This document shows positions 47,715 to 59,946 of a DNA stretch of 64,000 bases, in pieces. Location: the NCBI RefSeq assembly GCF_036850765.1, contig NC_089493.1, positions 17,919,632 to 17,983,631 of the forward strand. The letters are read 5' to 3'. Within the stretch, counting starts at the first letter, position 1. Each line of letters starts with the position of its first letter. This stretch comes from Saccopteryx bilineata. Lineage: Eukaryota; Chordata; Mammalia; Chiroptera; Emballonuridae. A program made the position numbers and the translations under genes. The notes below the pieces were generated by a model. The model was not told where the DNA came from. It saw only the letters and a program-made list of their open reading frames with translations, and ran no database searches.

Positions 47715-48389
47715 CCTTAGGGAATGGGACAGTAGGCCCTGTGAGAAGGGAAGATTCACCCCTCCCACTCCCACACACACTCCCAGAAAAGGCTGTGCAT
47801 TTTCATTTGCATGAGGCTCTGCCAATTATGTAGCTGGGCCTGACTATTTCACATCTTCTCCTTACCTCTAGCTGTACTGAAGAACTCTGGATTTCTCAAG
47901 TAGTCTACCTTTGTACACTGGTGGTTTTCTGCTCATTCATTTGTTTGTTTATATGTGATAGATTTACCCTACTTATACACTTGAATATTATCCTGTTCAT
48001 GTTTAACATAACGAAATCATAAATATCTCTCTGGTAAATCTACCTCCCCCACCTGTAGTTCCCCACGTAGATTTAGGTATTCCCTCATGTTGCTTCAAGA
48101 TAATAGTGGGCCCTCCTCTCTGGCATTTAGCATGGTGCTTTGTAAATTCATGCCATGCCTTTTATTCTAAAGGGCAAAGTCTATTTGATCACAGTCCCAG
48201 AATCTAGCACATGCTGGTGAGATAATAAGCATTTGTTGAAAACTAACATTTATCCTTAATTCCAATAATGGATATTATTTCTAATATTTTAGTATTCCAT
48301 TGAATAACTTTCCCATAATATGTGGCTTTCAGTAAAAATTTTGCATAGATATTAAGTCTATGTAATGTGAGATACAATTTCTTTACCCT

Positions 48390-48912
48390 ACATTTTTAAA
48401 ATTGATTTTAGAGCCCTGGCCGGTTGGCTCAGCGGTAGAGCGTCGGCCTGGCGTGCAGGGGACCCGGGTTCGATTCCTGGCCAGGGCACATAGGAGAAGC
48501 GCCCATTTGCTTCTCCACCCCCCTCCCCCTCCTTCCTCTCTGTCTCTCTCTTCCCCTCCCGCAGCCAAGGCTCCATTGGAGCAAAGATGGCCCGGGCGCT
48601 GGGGATGGCTCCTTGGCCTCTGCCCCAGGTGCTAGAGTGGCTCTGGTCACGGCATAGCGATGCTCCGGAGGGGCAGAGCATCGCCCCCTGGTGGGCAGAG
48701 CTTCGCCCCTGGTGGGCGTGCTGGGTGGATCCTGGTCGGGCGCATGCGGGAGTCTGTCTGACTGTCTCTCCCCGTTTCCAGCTTCAGAAAAATACAAAAA
48801 AAAATTGATTTTAGAGAGAGGAAAAGAGAGTAAGACAGAGATAGGGGAGAGAGAAAGAAACACTGATTTGCTGTTCCACTTATTTATGCATTCATTGGTT
48901 GTTTTTTTTTGA
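48390..48912 (-). repeat. VES-type SINE, minus strand, split by SINE-A
   Basis: The tail part ATTGATTTTAGAG is duplicated around the SINE-A. From 48801 the VES continues with GAGAGAGGAAAAGAGAGTAAG and GCTGTTCCACTTATTTATGC but stops at CATTCATTGGTTG without the tRNA head, so the copy is 5'-truncated. Confidence 0.8.
48413..48800 (+). mobile_element. Young SINE-A, plus strand, nested in a VES SINE
   Basis: Head CGGTTGGCTCAGCGGTAGAG and GGGTTCGATTCCTGGCCAGG, a full body with CpGs retained, and an AATACAAAAA tail. The target duplication AAAATTGATTTTAGA lies at 48398-48412 and 48801-48815. It is among the least diverged copies, so it is one of the youngest insertions in the window. Confidence 0.93.
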
Positions 48913-48983
48913 AATACCATTTCTTGAAAGCTCTATTTTTTCCATTCTCATTTAAGAGACATTTAATAAACACACATACTCAA

Positions 48984-49020
<37 letters not shown>

Positions 49021-49046
49021 ATATATATATACACACACACACACAA
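48984..49046. repeat. Compound (CA)n(TA)n(CA)n microsatellite
   Basis: ACACAC run, then TATATA, then ACACAC. Confidence 0.95.
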
Positions 49047-50739
49047 ACAGTGGGCATGCTAAATACTAGACCTTGTTGAGGGCAGGTAAAGAATATTAGC
49101 TAATTCATGTATTGTTTTTGTTCACTTTATTTTAAACATAACTCGTCTGTTGGCTTAAACAATAACTAACCCTGAATAAGATATGTGAATTTAGGCAAGT
49201 GACTTACATACTACTAAGAATCTGACCTGTGAAATGAGTTGTGAATTCACTTGCTGTTGTTAGTATTAACTTTACTTCACATGAGCTACTCTTGTTCCTA
49301 ATGATTGCATACAAGCATCAGTCTTATTTTAAATTTATGACTAATATATGGTTCTTGAATTTATGCTTTTTTAGACATGAGAGTTCCAGTCTTCAGTTAT
49401 TTGAGTAATGCAATCACAATCTTTGCTATGTGATTGTACCTCTTATATGATTAGCTTTTTAATATATAATATGTTATAACATATATAAATTGCCTTATTT
49501 TTAATGCATTTATTGTAAAGGAAGCACATTTACCACCACCCAAAGTAGAAAACCTGTACTCCTTCCAAGAAATCAAAGGTAAAATAAATGCAGTTTCAAT
49601 GTAATTCTAATAATATCACACATTTAAAAATAAATCATGAAATTCAAATAAAACTAAATATAATTGATTATTTTCAGAGGAAAATAAGACTCATATCTGA
49701 AAACAAGGTCCTGAGTGAGATAAAATTTTTTAAAACTTTTTTTGTTAACTAAAGATAATCATTTGAAGTTTTCCTAGTTTTTAAAATGACGTGGTTTTAC
49801 AGCAATTAATCCACTGGTATTCTTGGAGCTCTGGCAGTGTGCCAGACCCTGTTTGCTTCATTGTCAGATAATTCTGGTTTTCGGGTTGAGAGTCACCAAC
49901 ATGCAGAATTGTAACCCACTTGTGGATATGGGTCTGCACATCAGAGACATGTTTTTGAGTTCTCCACTCATCTTTCTTCCCAAAGCACACAGCAAGGTTC
50001 ATCCAGTACCTTTCCATATAGTGAGGCTCAGCCCAGCTCTCTGAATTCAGGTAAGTGTAATGTGGCCAAAAGGATACAGATTGATTTTAGGCCTGCCTTG
50101 CATTTTGAAACATCTTAGATGTCCCTCCAGATGTCTCTTCAAAAACTTTAGAGGCCATCTGTTCAGAAACAGTAGCTGAAGCGGGAAGAGAGCCACGTCA
50201 ACCGTGGCATGGGAAGACAGAAGTCTCAGCGGTGACAAGCCACCGAGGTTCTCAGGTACGTTTATTACGCCAGCCTGTCCCGACTTCCCTAGTGTAGGCA
50301 AACAGGCAAATGATATTTCAGAGCCTTTTCTCATAAGGACAGCTTCTGGCAATTAAGTCACAAGCGAAATGATATAAGTGAATGTTGTTCAACAAACTTT
50401 GCTTTAAGAAAACATCAGAAATGATTGCTAGAATATGTTCTTCATCATGCCAATTTTTAAAATTAATACTACTGTATAATGGGAAAATCTTTCTTACCTG
50501 TTAACCATTTCTGTGGGTTTTAGGAAATTCATATGGAAATCATTAATCATGTTTTTTTAAGTGTGCATGCATAATATCTTGAAAATATCAGATGAGTCAA
50601 TAGGTTCAGACAATAAGGGATTTTTTACTTTTTTTTTCTTTTTTAGAAAATTGACAAATTGCTGAGATTAAAAGACATATTCACAGGGCTTTGAGTTTAT
50701 TATGTCTAAAGTAATGATGAAATAATAGTGGTAAGTCCA
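49047..50739. other. Unique sequence; donor-like site at 50050
   Basis: A consensus donor AATTCAG/GTAAGTG occurs near 50050, with a weak acceptor GGTTTTACAG near 49802. Both strands have open frames of 73-78 codons in between without recognisable motifs. Not called as an exon. Confidence 0.3.
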
Positions 50740-50910
50740 GCTTAGTAAACCATACTCTTCTAATGCATTATTACCATATCCACTTACACGATTCTCTCAG
50801 TAGCTTTACAAGGTAGGTACTATTATTCATCCCATTACACTGATAAAGCTGAATCTCATTCAAGGAGGTTGGTTCCAGAGCTGTACTCTTGGCACACTTG
50901 ACCTTCAGAC
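50740..50910 (+). repeat. MIR SINE remnant
   Basis: CAGTAGCTTTACAAGGTAGG, TACTATTATTCATCCCATTA and TGATAAAGCTGAATCTCATT follow the MIR 3' half. Confidence 0.65.
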
Positions 50911-51659
50911 CCAGTGGGTCTGCTTCTAGAGGTCTGGCTCAGCAGCAGTCCCTAGGTATTGGTAAAAACCTTCACTGTAAAAGCTATGCGTTCTACATGT
51001 TTATGATTTCATGTATTCACTTGTGACGTATGGCCTGCAATTTCTTGCTTTCAGTACATTAACAAAAGTTAAATCTTTGTTTTGTTTGTTTGATTTCTAA
51101 ACCAGCTTTGCAAATAGGTTCTCTGATTTAAACCAGCTTGTTAGTGGTTGGATCTGATAGCTTCTAGGCATGAGTTAGTTTATCATCCAGAACCCTTGAA
51201 TATAAAGAGTCTTTGGGGGCAAGAGTGAACACATAGTCTGACAAGTGTACCACATAAAAATTTCCTGTTACTTCTTCTGGAATGACCAGTATTTTTTTAT
51301 CTTCCTGTCTATTCTTTGAAGGATGAGAAATAAACCAACTATTATAGCCTAGTGTAATTCAGATACAACTACAATTTGACTGAGGTCAGGTTCGGGTGAG
51401 AAATAAAATTCTGGATATAAATGGACTTCTGGCCCAAATTTATATAATATAGGTTATTTTTCCAGTTTTCAAGTATCAGAAACCCTGGCATAATTTATTT
51501 TGGACAAAGGATCAAGTGTAAAACTTGGAAGCCTATTTACTTCTACCTTACTCCAATTAAGTCAAAGATTTTTCTGAAAGAGCAGAAGGTATTAGAATTA
51601 TTATCATAGACTTGTTACCCAGTCTTGCTAGAGAAAAATACTGTTAAATTCTCCAGAAT
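50911..51659. other. Unique sequence, nothing recognised
   Basis: No repeat family or exon was recognised. Confidence 0.4.
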
Positions 51660-51774
51660 TGGTCCTGGCTGGTTGGCTCAGCCATAGAGCCTGGTGTGTG
51701 GAAGTCCTGGGTTATATTTCTGGCCAGTGCACACAGGAGAAGTGCCCATCTGCTTCTCCACACTTCCCCCTCTC

Positions 51775-51806
<32 letters not shown>

Positions 51807-52030
51807 TCCCCACCGGCAGCCAAGGCTCCATTGGAGCAAAGTTGGCCTGGGTACTGAGGACAGCTCCACGGCCTCCGCCCCAGGCATTAGAATGGCTCCA
51901 TTTGCAGTGGAGCAACACCCCAAATGGGCAGATCATCTCCCCCTGGTGGTCATGCTGGGTGGATCCCGGGTGCATATGGGAGTCTGTCTCTTTGCCTCCC
52001 CACTTCTCACTTCAGAAAAGTGCAAACAAA
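51660..52030 (+). mobile_element. SINE-A, older subtype, plus strand
   Basis: Head GGTTGGCTCAGCCATAGAGC with a short deletion before GGAAGTCCTGGGTTATATTT, then the standard body (CAAGGCTCCATTGGAGCAAA) and a short A-rich tail. Target duplications are not clear. Diverged. Confidence 0.85.
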
Positions 52031-52144
52031 TTTTTTTCAAAAATTTTTGAGGGTTACCAAAGCCAACCAGACAGTGACCACAATTACAGATAATGTTTCT
52101 GACAGAATTAGATTTTACAGAATATTACTATAAAGCCATGAATT

Positions 52145-53810
52145 TGAAATGTAATTATTTATTTGATTCTTTTTTGAAGATTTTTGATTCCATTGTTTTC
52201 AGGCTAAGGCAAGTGTCTTTTATGTTGGAGCAAAAATAATCACTATTCTTGACTTTGGTTGTTAAACCAACCTGTATTCTTGAGGTAAATATATCTTGGT
52301 TATGCTGTATAAATCTTTCTGTATATGAATAGATTTTGTTTGCTAGTTTTTGTTGAGGACTTTGTGTAAAAAACAAGAAGAAAAAAGAAATATTGGTCTA
52401 TACTGTCTTAGTCTTTGTATATTTTGCCTGGCTTGGGCATCAGGATCACACTAACCTCATAAAAATGAGTATGAAATTGGTTCCTTTCTCTTCTTGTGAA
52501 AGATTGGGATTAATTAGTTTTGAATGGTGGAATTCATTACTGATGCCATCTGTTTTGGGTTTTCTATGGAGGATGTTTTTAATTACTAATTTTATCTCTG
52601 TATTTACTACAAATTTATTCAGATTTTCTATTTTTTTCTTATGTTTTGGTTATTTGGACCTTTCTAGGAACTTACTCATTTATCTAAATGACCTAATTTT
52701 TGGCATACTGATATTAATAGTGACCCTTTAAAATCCATTTTATTTCTGTTAGGTTGGGAATGGTCTCTCTTTCATTTCTCTATTTTAATAATTTATTTTT
52801 CTCTTGGTCACAGAGCTATAGATCTGTCAATTTTGTTGATCTTTCCAAAGAACGAACCTTTGGTTTATTGATTTATGCTATTATTTTTCTAATCTCTATT
52901 CATTTAGTTCTTTTCTAGTTTTTATTATTTCCTTCTTCTGTTTGCTTTGGGTTTAATTCAATGTTTTTCTTTCTCTTTTTAATAGTTAAATTATTAACTT
53001 GAGATTTTTCTTTTTTTATATAATTTAGGTGCTTTCAGACATAATTTTCCATCTAAAAACTGTTTTAGCCTGACCAGGTGGTGGTGCAGTGGATAGAGCA
53101 TCGAACTGGGATGTGGAGGACCCAGGTTCGAGACCCCATGGTTGCCAGCTTGAGTGTGGACTCATCTAGTTTGAGCAAAGCTCACCAGCTTGGACCCAAG
53201 GTCATTGGCTCGAGCAAGGGGTTACTCTGTCTGCTGAAGGCCTGCGGTCAAGACACATATGAGAAAGCAATCAATGAACAAGTATGGTGTCTCAATAAAA
53301 AACTGATGATTGATGCTTCTCATCTCTCTCCATTCCTGTCTGTCTGTCCCTATCTATCCCTCTCTCTGTCTCTGTAAAATAAAAAATAAGAAAAGAAAAA
53401 TTGTTTTAGCTGCATCCTGTAAGTTTCATCATTTATTTCTTCATCTCAAAATAATTTCTAATTTTTTTTATTACTTATCCTTTGACCTACTGGCTATTTA
53501 CTGATGTGCAGTTATATCTCTACATATTTGTGAATTTTATAAAAATCCTTTGGTTACTGAATTCTACTTGTGTCCACATGGTTGAGAATATACTTGGTAT
53601 GATTTAAATACTTTTAAATTCATTGAGACTTGTCTGATGGCCTAGCATATGGTTTATCCTAGAGAATGTTCCATGTGAATGTACACATACTTGGAAAGAA
53701 CATGCATTCTGCGGCAGCTGGATGTCTAACAACTGGTTCAGGTCTTCTGTTATCTTCCACACAGTACTACCCATTAATTCGATCTCTAACAATTATCTTG
53801 AGTCCACCTT
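52145..53810 (-). mobile_element. Old LINE-1 ORF2 fragment, minus strand, split by SINE-C
   Basis: Complement of ORF2 from the RT region (GTTGAGGACTTTGTGT) to the endonuclease end (AGAGAATGTTCCATGTGAAT). The minus-strand frame at 53604-53792 keeps HGTFSRINHMLGHQTSL, the endonuclease D205/H210 region. Frames are otherwise broken. A third SINE type sits at 53069-53395. Confidence 0.88.
53069..53395 (+). mobile_element. SINE-C (third tRNA-derived SINE, ~325 bp), plus strand
   Basis: Head CCTGACCAGGTGGTGGTGCA and CCCAGGTTCGAGACCCCATG. The body has CGAGCAAGGGGTTACTCTG and GAAAGCAATCAATGAACAAG, then a CTCTGTCTCTGT 3' end and an A-rich tail. The target duplication AAAAACTGTTTTAG (53055-53068) is matched by AAAAATTGTTTTAG (53396-53409), one mismatch. 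Confidence 0.9.
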
Positions 53811-53934
53811 TTCTTTCTTTAATTCTGTTTATTTTGTTTTATGTATTTTGGAGCTCTGTTGCTAAAGAGAAAATTTATTATACAACTCCCCCCAAAACAT
53901 ATTTCTTGCAGATATCCACATTGACTTCTTTATT

Positions 53935-54090
53935 TCTTTTAGAGTTCTATTCAAATGCCACCCTCCTAGAAGAGTTCTTCATGAGTGAAAAAGAGTGTAC
54001 ACTAAGTGAAAAAGCAGCACCCCGGACCCCAGCCATCCAGCCTACTCAGCCATTTTATCATGTCTTAGTTTCATTTATACCACTCAAATC

Positions 54091-54177
<87 letters not shown>

Positions 54178-54300
54178 GTTTGTCACTATTATAAGTTGTG
54201 CAAGGACTTTATTTTGTTTACTTCTAAACAAAACATTGGCCTTTGGCCAATGTTGACCTTGTATTAAGTGCTCACTAAATATTTGTTAAATAAATGAAAG
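53935..54300 (+). repeat. LINE-2 3' fragment with a (TC)n(TA)n microsatellite
   Basis: GAGTTCTATTCAAATGCCAC begins an L2 3'-end order, and AAGTGCTCACTAAATATTTG ends it. The middle is replaced by (TC)n and (TA)n at 54092-54174. Confidence 0.65.
54092..54174. repeat. Compound (TC)n(TA)n microsatellite
   Basis: About 19 TC units followed by about 21 TA units. Confidence 0.95.
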
Positions 54301-54309
54301 AAATGAACA

Positions 54310-54533
54310 AAAGATGTGGTTGGCATCTTTTTTTTATAAAGAGCCAGGTGACACATATTTTATGCTTGAGGGTCATAACGCCTCTGTTGCAACTACTCCA
54401 CTCTGCCAATGTATTTTGAAAATAGCCATAGATGATATGTGAACAAATAAGCATGTGTTCCAATAAAAATTTGTTTACAAACTAGGCTGTGGGAAGAATT
54501 TGGCCCACTGGTCAGAGTTTGCCAACCCTTAAC
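54310..54533 (-). repeat. hAT-Charlie-type DNA transposon remnant (MER-like)
   Basis: AAGAGCCAGGTGACACATAT, TTGCAACTACTCCACTCTGC, CAATAAAAATTTGTTTACAA and AATTTGGCCCACTGGTCAG follow a common ancient Charlie-group element. TTGGC near the start and GCCAA near the end are terminal-repeat relics. Exact family name not certain. Confidence 0.65.
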
Positions 54534-57159
54534 CTAGAAGATAACATGTACAGGAAGAAAAACTCAGTGATTGACAATGACCTCAAAATGCAACAGTCTT
54601 GCATTATAAGCATTGCCTATAGATTCAGAAAGTAAAAGTGACTATTATTGTATTGTGCAAGAGGCAATTACATTGTAATTGTGCTTGCAGATATTGAATT
54701 ATGTTGGGCGTTAACAGCTTTAAATAAATGTCATAAAAATATGGGCATATGTGCCTAGCACAGATGGATCTAGTTTTTATTCTACAAATGTTTATTGATC
54801 ACCTATTCATGTGACATTCCCTTAGCCAGTGGGAAACATATATTAGACATATTGGGTTGCAGTGTGTTAAATAAGTTTTAGGGTATTTTTCTTGTCTATG
54901 ATCCTTTTTCAGAAAATTTGTTCATTCCACACTTTGGGCAATGGCTCATGTCATCCTGCTTCCTTGGCAGTAGCTGGATAGAGGAATAAATACTGAGCAG
55001 CAACCCACAACATGGGCGATGCAACTTAAAAAAAATGAGCTGATGCAGAATGTTTACTTTTAAGCAATTAGAATGTGGAGGCATGGAGACCAGGAAGAAA
55101 CAGAATTGGAATGTCTGAGTCATTTTAGCAATGAAGTGTTAGAGTGAAGATTTGTCAACTACTACTGGGAGGATCTTAGAGCTGGTTTAGTCCAGAACCA
55201 TACTTCAGGCCCAATCTAATTTAGGTCTGGCTGTATGACTATTTTACAAAAAATCTAAATCTTCTTTGATTAAACTACACTGAACTTATACATATCTCAG
55301 AACTTAGTTTATTATCTGGAATGACTTGTACTTATGATTTCAGTCAAAATTTCAAGCCATGTCTGTAGCAAACACGTTCTGTTATTTTTTTTTCTTCTTG
55401 TTATTACTCATTTCTTTCTTTTTGGCATTGGCAAGTGAAAGAAGAATTTACTCAAGTTAATTCAGAGGAGTTACTATTTTTAGTTTTTTTTTTCCAGAAA
55501 TATGTTATTTTCTTTCTCAAAAGAAAAAAACAGACTTTAAAATGGTTATTTTGTAGATGGAAAATTTATTTTTATATGATTTTCACACATACGAAGATAT
55601 AAGGTAAGAAATTACACCTCAGTAGTGCCACACAATTGAAGTAGCTTTTGTGGCCTAAAAAATGGGGGGACCTATGAAAACAGCTGAAAGAAAATAAGTT
55701 TAGACAATTAAGTGTTAACATTTAACAATAGCTCTTTAGCCTTATAGTGTGAGAGAAAGGAAAAGAGAGAGAAAACAAAAGAGAATTAAAACAATGAGCA
55801 ATATTCTTATTACTTTTAAAAAATCTCTTATGTTATTGTAATTTATTTTCTGAATTTCTCTCTACACAGCCATCACATCTTAGTCCCAAGAGTGGTTTCA
55901 AATTTTGTAGGTCTCTTTTCTAGCAAGGAGTCTTTCATTCAACCCTAAGTAATGAAACATAACATTTTGTGTTTGATGTTACGATATGTGTGTGTCTGCA
56001 TATATGTTTGTGTATGTTGATACGTGAGTATTCATTCATACCAACATACATTTAAATATAAGAGCACTTAATAATAGTTTAATATTCTCATTGCAGAAGA
56101 AAAATTTTCATTATTTACATTGTTTTGTTAATTAATGAGTGTTTCTAATTCCAGACACAGCAGGAGTCCAACTAAATGAACTAGGAGAAGATTATTAGTA
56201 GGGAATAAGAATAAAACAATACTTGCAGCCAAACTGTAGGAAGTTCTATAAGTCATAATAAGGGTTGATTTTTTTTTTACTCTGAGTTGGGGGTGTTTCC
56301 AGCAGAGCAGTGACAAATTCTTTTAAGATCTCTGTGGCTGTCATGTTGAAATGGTTTGGAGGTTCAAGGGTGAAGTCTGTGATAATCATCCAGATATGAG
56401 ATGACAGTGGTTTGGACCACAGCATTGGCAGTGGAGGTAGTCTGGTTTGTGGCATGTTTTGCAAGCAGAATCAATGGGATTAACAAATGTGCCATATGAG
56501 AGAAAGAAGACTTTTTTTTTTTTAAAGTTATTCTTCCGGTGTATGTTCATACATATGCAAGGAAACATAGTCCATGACTTTATTTTGCAAGGTGTATTAT
56601 GCTATATACTCTGATGTGGGCATTTATTTATTAACTTCATTTAATAATATGTTTAGGGTTTTTCTCAAGTCTTCAGATAGAATGCACATTCTCTGTTTAA
56701 CTCATCCTTAATAACAGCTTGGAGTGGTTTGTATCCTTTGTTAGTAAAACCAAAGCTTCCGTAATTAGCCTTGCAAATGAGTCGTTTCTGTATGTGTGAC
56801 GGTCTGTCAGCTAGGTACACCCCCTGTAGTAGGATTGCAGGGTCAATGCATAAATACATTTGTAATTTGAAGAATTAATTTTCAAATTCGATATTTGGAA
56901 AAGCTTTATCAAAAGCTGCAATTCTTTTTATTTTTAATTTTTAAATGTTGTCTGTGTAAGATCTATGTGGTTGAATGGTTTTTGGTGTGTTTGTATATTT
57001 ACTCTGAAGAGGCTTAAATATAAACATTTTGGAGCTCAAGCTCAGAAATGTGTGGAGCTCTACTGTTGATATTTTTAATATATGATTTTCCTAGTCTTTA
57101 TTTTTATTTCTCTAATATCATAACTTTATTGAATATTGTTCTGTTAAAACTTGTATAAC
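54534..57159. other. Mostly unique AT-rich sequence
   Basis: No repeat family was recognised with confidence. The short minus-strand open frames at 56128-56859 show no known motif. Confidence 0.35.
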
Positions 57160-57375
57160 TAGGTGGCTATGAACTCCAACTCAACCAGCCTGGGAATAAA
57201 TGTGAGCTCCATTTATCTGTGACCTTGAGTAATTTACTCAAATTCTCTGTAACCTATTTCCTTGGTGGCAAAATGTGAGTAATAATCATCCTTTCTCTTT
57301 GGGTTGTTATGAGGTTAAGTAATCTGAAAGATGCAAAAGTACTTAGAGTAATACTTGACACAAAATGAATGCGAC
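57160..57375 (+). repeat. MIR SINE remnant
   Basis: TCTGTGACCTTGAGTAATTT, GTTGTTATGAGGTTAAGTAA and TAGAGTAATACTTGACAC follow the full MIR core order. Confidence 0.7.
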
Positions 57376-57443
57376 TGAAGTGTTGGGGAGTTTTAGAAGT
57401 TACTTCATTGATTTTGTGAAAACATATAGATACACTTATAATA

Positions 57444-58040
57444 CAGTGTGTCCGTAAAGTCACGGTGCACTTTTGACCAGTCACAGGAAAGCAACAAAAG
57501 ACTATAGAAATATGAAATCTGCACCAAATAAAAGGAAAACTCTCCCAGTTTCATACCTGTTCAGTGCAGTTCGATGTGGGCTCACGCACAGATATTTTAG
57601 GGCTCCTTAGGTAGCTATCCCGTATAGCCTCTACAGACTCATCACTGACTGATGGCCTACCAGAACGGGATTTCTCCACCAAACTGCTGGTTTCCTTCAA
57701 CTGCTTATCCCACCGAGTAATGTTATTCCTATGTGGTAGCACTTCGTTAGAAACACGCCGATATTCACGTTGCACTTTGGTCACGGATTCAAATTTAGCA
57801 AGCCGCAGAACACACTGAACTTTCCTCTGTACTGTCCACATCTTGACTGGCATGGCCGTGGGCTGCTCCGCTGCATCCACGGTGTTACGTCATCATCTGC
57901 GCATGCACACATGCTGCCACATCATCCTACAGAAACTGGGAGGGTTTTCCTTTTATTTGGTGCAGATTTTACATTTCTATCATCTTTGGTTGCTTTCCTG
58001 TGACTGGTTAAAAGTGCACCATGATTTTACCGACACACTG
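57444..58040 (-). mobile_element. Tc1/mariner element with long terminal inverted repeats, internally deleted
   Basis: The element starts CAGTGTGTCCGTAAAGTC and ends in the complement of CAGTGTGTCGGTAAAATC, flanked by TA on both sides (57442-57443, 58041-58042). The inverted repeats extend about 118 bp (57444-57561 and about 57922-58040), sharing TGCACTTTT and GCACCAAATAAAAGGAAAAC. At 597 bp it is less than half of a full mariner. It keeps only the N-terminal transposase coding part. The divergence between its two inverted repeats is modest, so it is not among the oldest elements. Confidence 0.9.
57551..57880 (-). pseudogene. Truncated mariner-type transposase, N-terminal DNA-binding part only
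   Basis: The 109-residue frame on the minus strand contains the paired helix-turn-helix region that binds the element ends. The first helices fall around residues 18-45 (VQRKVQCVLRLAKF, then VTKVQREYRRVS), with the second domain near ITRWDKQLKETSSLV and the GRPSVS hinge-like motif. The catalytic acidic triad of mariner transposases is absent because the frame runs into the terminal repeat after SVREPTSNCTEQ. The first codon is GTG; the original ATG is probably mutated, or an internal Met (PTAMPVKMW) is used. It cannot transpose, but the retained DNA-binding part could in theory bind mariner ends. Confidence 0.8.
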
Positions 58041-58042
58041 TA

Positions 58043-59560
58043 GTATTACTGTGTTTACACCTATTCAGCTTTCATTTAGAAAGAAGAGTATATATAAATA
58101 AATTCAAATTAATGAATTGGATTCCAAGTCTTTAATTTATGGAGAACTTTCTCACATGCAGAGTAATCTCAAATATTAAATTGGGAGCAAGAAAGTATTT
58201 TTGGAAGATGCCCTGACTCTAAAGAGACAGCTAAATAGTAACTTCTTTAAGATATACAGACACGGTCTATTATAGGATTGACAAATTTAAAAAGAAGGGG
58301 AGGGGGAAAGGACATAATTGCACTAGATAATTATTAAAAGTTTCTTAGGTGCAATTTTCATATTTTTACATTAAATTTACATATAAATCAGGTCTTGTTA
58401 TGGGCCGGCTGATGACAACATCTCTAAGAAACAAAATGGTTATTGTGGGTATTTAAGAAAGGTAACAGAAATCAACTATCTTTATTTACCAGCAAAAGTT
58501 TATTTAGAAAGTCACAGAGACAGAAGAAGTGACCCATCCAAGGCTAAAAGAAGCTTTGAAAGAAATTGAATTAAAGAAAACAAACCCCATGAAGTGCTGA
58601 GGGTTTTCCACCCAGTGAGAATACAAAAGCAGCCTTTGCATATCAGGGTGTGCCTAGCCCTGCGACCCCAATAAATAATAAGTCTGCCTTGAAACCAGTT
58701 GCACTAAGGTGTAAATCAGCTGGCCTTCCTGCTTGCTCCTTGTGCAGAAATACAAGGTAAGCAGTGCTCAAGCTCAGCACTCCTGTGATGGTGTAGAAAT
58801 GCACTTCCCAGGAAGTGGGTGTTGGTTTCTCCTTTCCTCCCATCAGCATGCCTGTCTGCCAGACTGATCATCTTAGTCCTACTGTCTGGGAATAATATTT
58901 CACTTGGTCTTCTAGATCCTGACCTTCAACTATAAATTTTTAGAAATCCACATCTTTATTCCCTCACAGCTAGAGGAGTCAAATTCTCTGCTAGCTAAGC
59001 CGAGATCTGGTTAAACAACACACTTGTCGTTTACACATAAATCTGCAATATGTTCCATTCGCAGTCCCTCCCCCCAATGTGACTCAATATTTCAACCCTA
59101 TACAGATTTATTTCATCTCTTGAACTGTATATTCATTTTTTATATATTTGATATCAAACCATTGGGAAACAGAGTCTGTCAGGTAGACATTTATGCTAAA
59201 TCCAGTTGCACGTGTGCTAAGCTCTGACACCTTCCCCTTGAAAAGGCTTTTGAAATAAAATTAAAATTCATCATTTCGAATTAAATGTTTTATGCTGCAG
59301 GGAGCTAATTACCACATGCATCTCAGAAGTGTGTGCTTATCTCTCTTCCAGGCCACTTGTGTTAAACTGCAGGCTCTAGGTTCCACACTTGGTGCGAAAC
59401 CCTTCAGTTGCCAAGTGGGATAAGGGCTGTTTGCACAAATGGTATTCTCCTGAGACTCTGCTTTGATCCAGGTGAGTGAAAATGCACCTGCTCATTGCCA
59501 GTGCTTGCAGGATTTATTCATATTCAAGTGGGATTAATGGCTGTCAACTCTGATATCTAC
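58043..59560. other. Unique sequence, nothing recognised
   Basis: No repeat family or exon was recognised in 1.5 kb. Confidence 0.4.
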
Positions 59561-59599
59561 CTGGGAGAAGAGCGATGCATCATCAAAACAAAAGCAAAA

Positions 59600-59600
59600 G

Positions 59601-59634
<34 letters not shown>
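59600..59634. repeat. (CA)n microsatellite
   Basis: About 16 CA units. The open frames across it (ORFs with poly-Thr/His or poly-Cys/Val) are by-products. Confidence 0.95.
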
Positions 59635-59637
<3 letters not shown>

Positions 59638-59946
59638 GAGGTTGTTTGGTCCAAAAGCAGGCCTGGAGTGAGCAAAGTTGGCCACTGCCAAAGTCAAGTT
59701 TCAGACAAGTTAGGTGGTGAAGAGGATGAACTTGTAAAAGTACAACCAAAAAGTACAACCAGTTCTCCCCTATTAGACCCCCCTGCCCAATGCACCGTGT
59801 TGTGAGTTCATACTCTGGGCAAGTCATGGAGTGATAGTTTTGCGTCTGGAGTCTGCAGCAGATACATGACTTTAATAATCAAGTTCTTTAGTTCCAAGAC
59901 AGTCGATTGTTCTGCTTGCATTTTAACCATCCTCTTAAAACCTGTG

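Noticed and set aside
49781..50050. Two opposing ~75-codon frames with a consensus donor at 50050, considered as an exon
   Set aside because: The acceptor is weak, the plus-strand frame stops before the donor, and no motif is seen on either strand.
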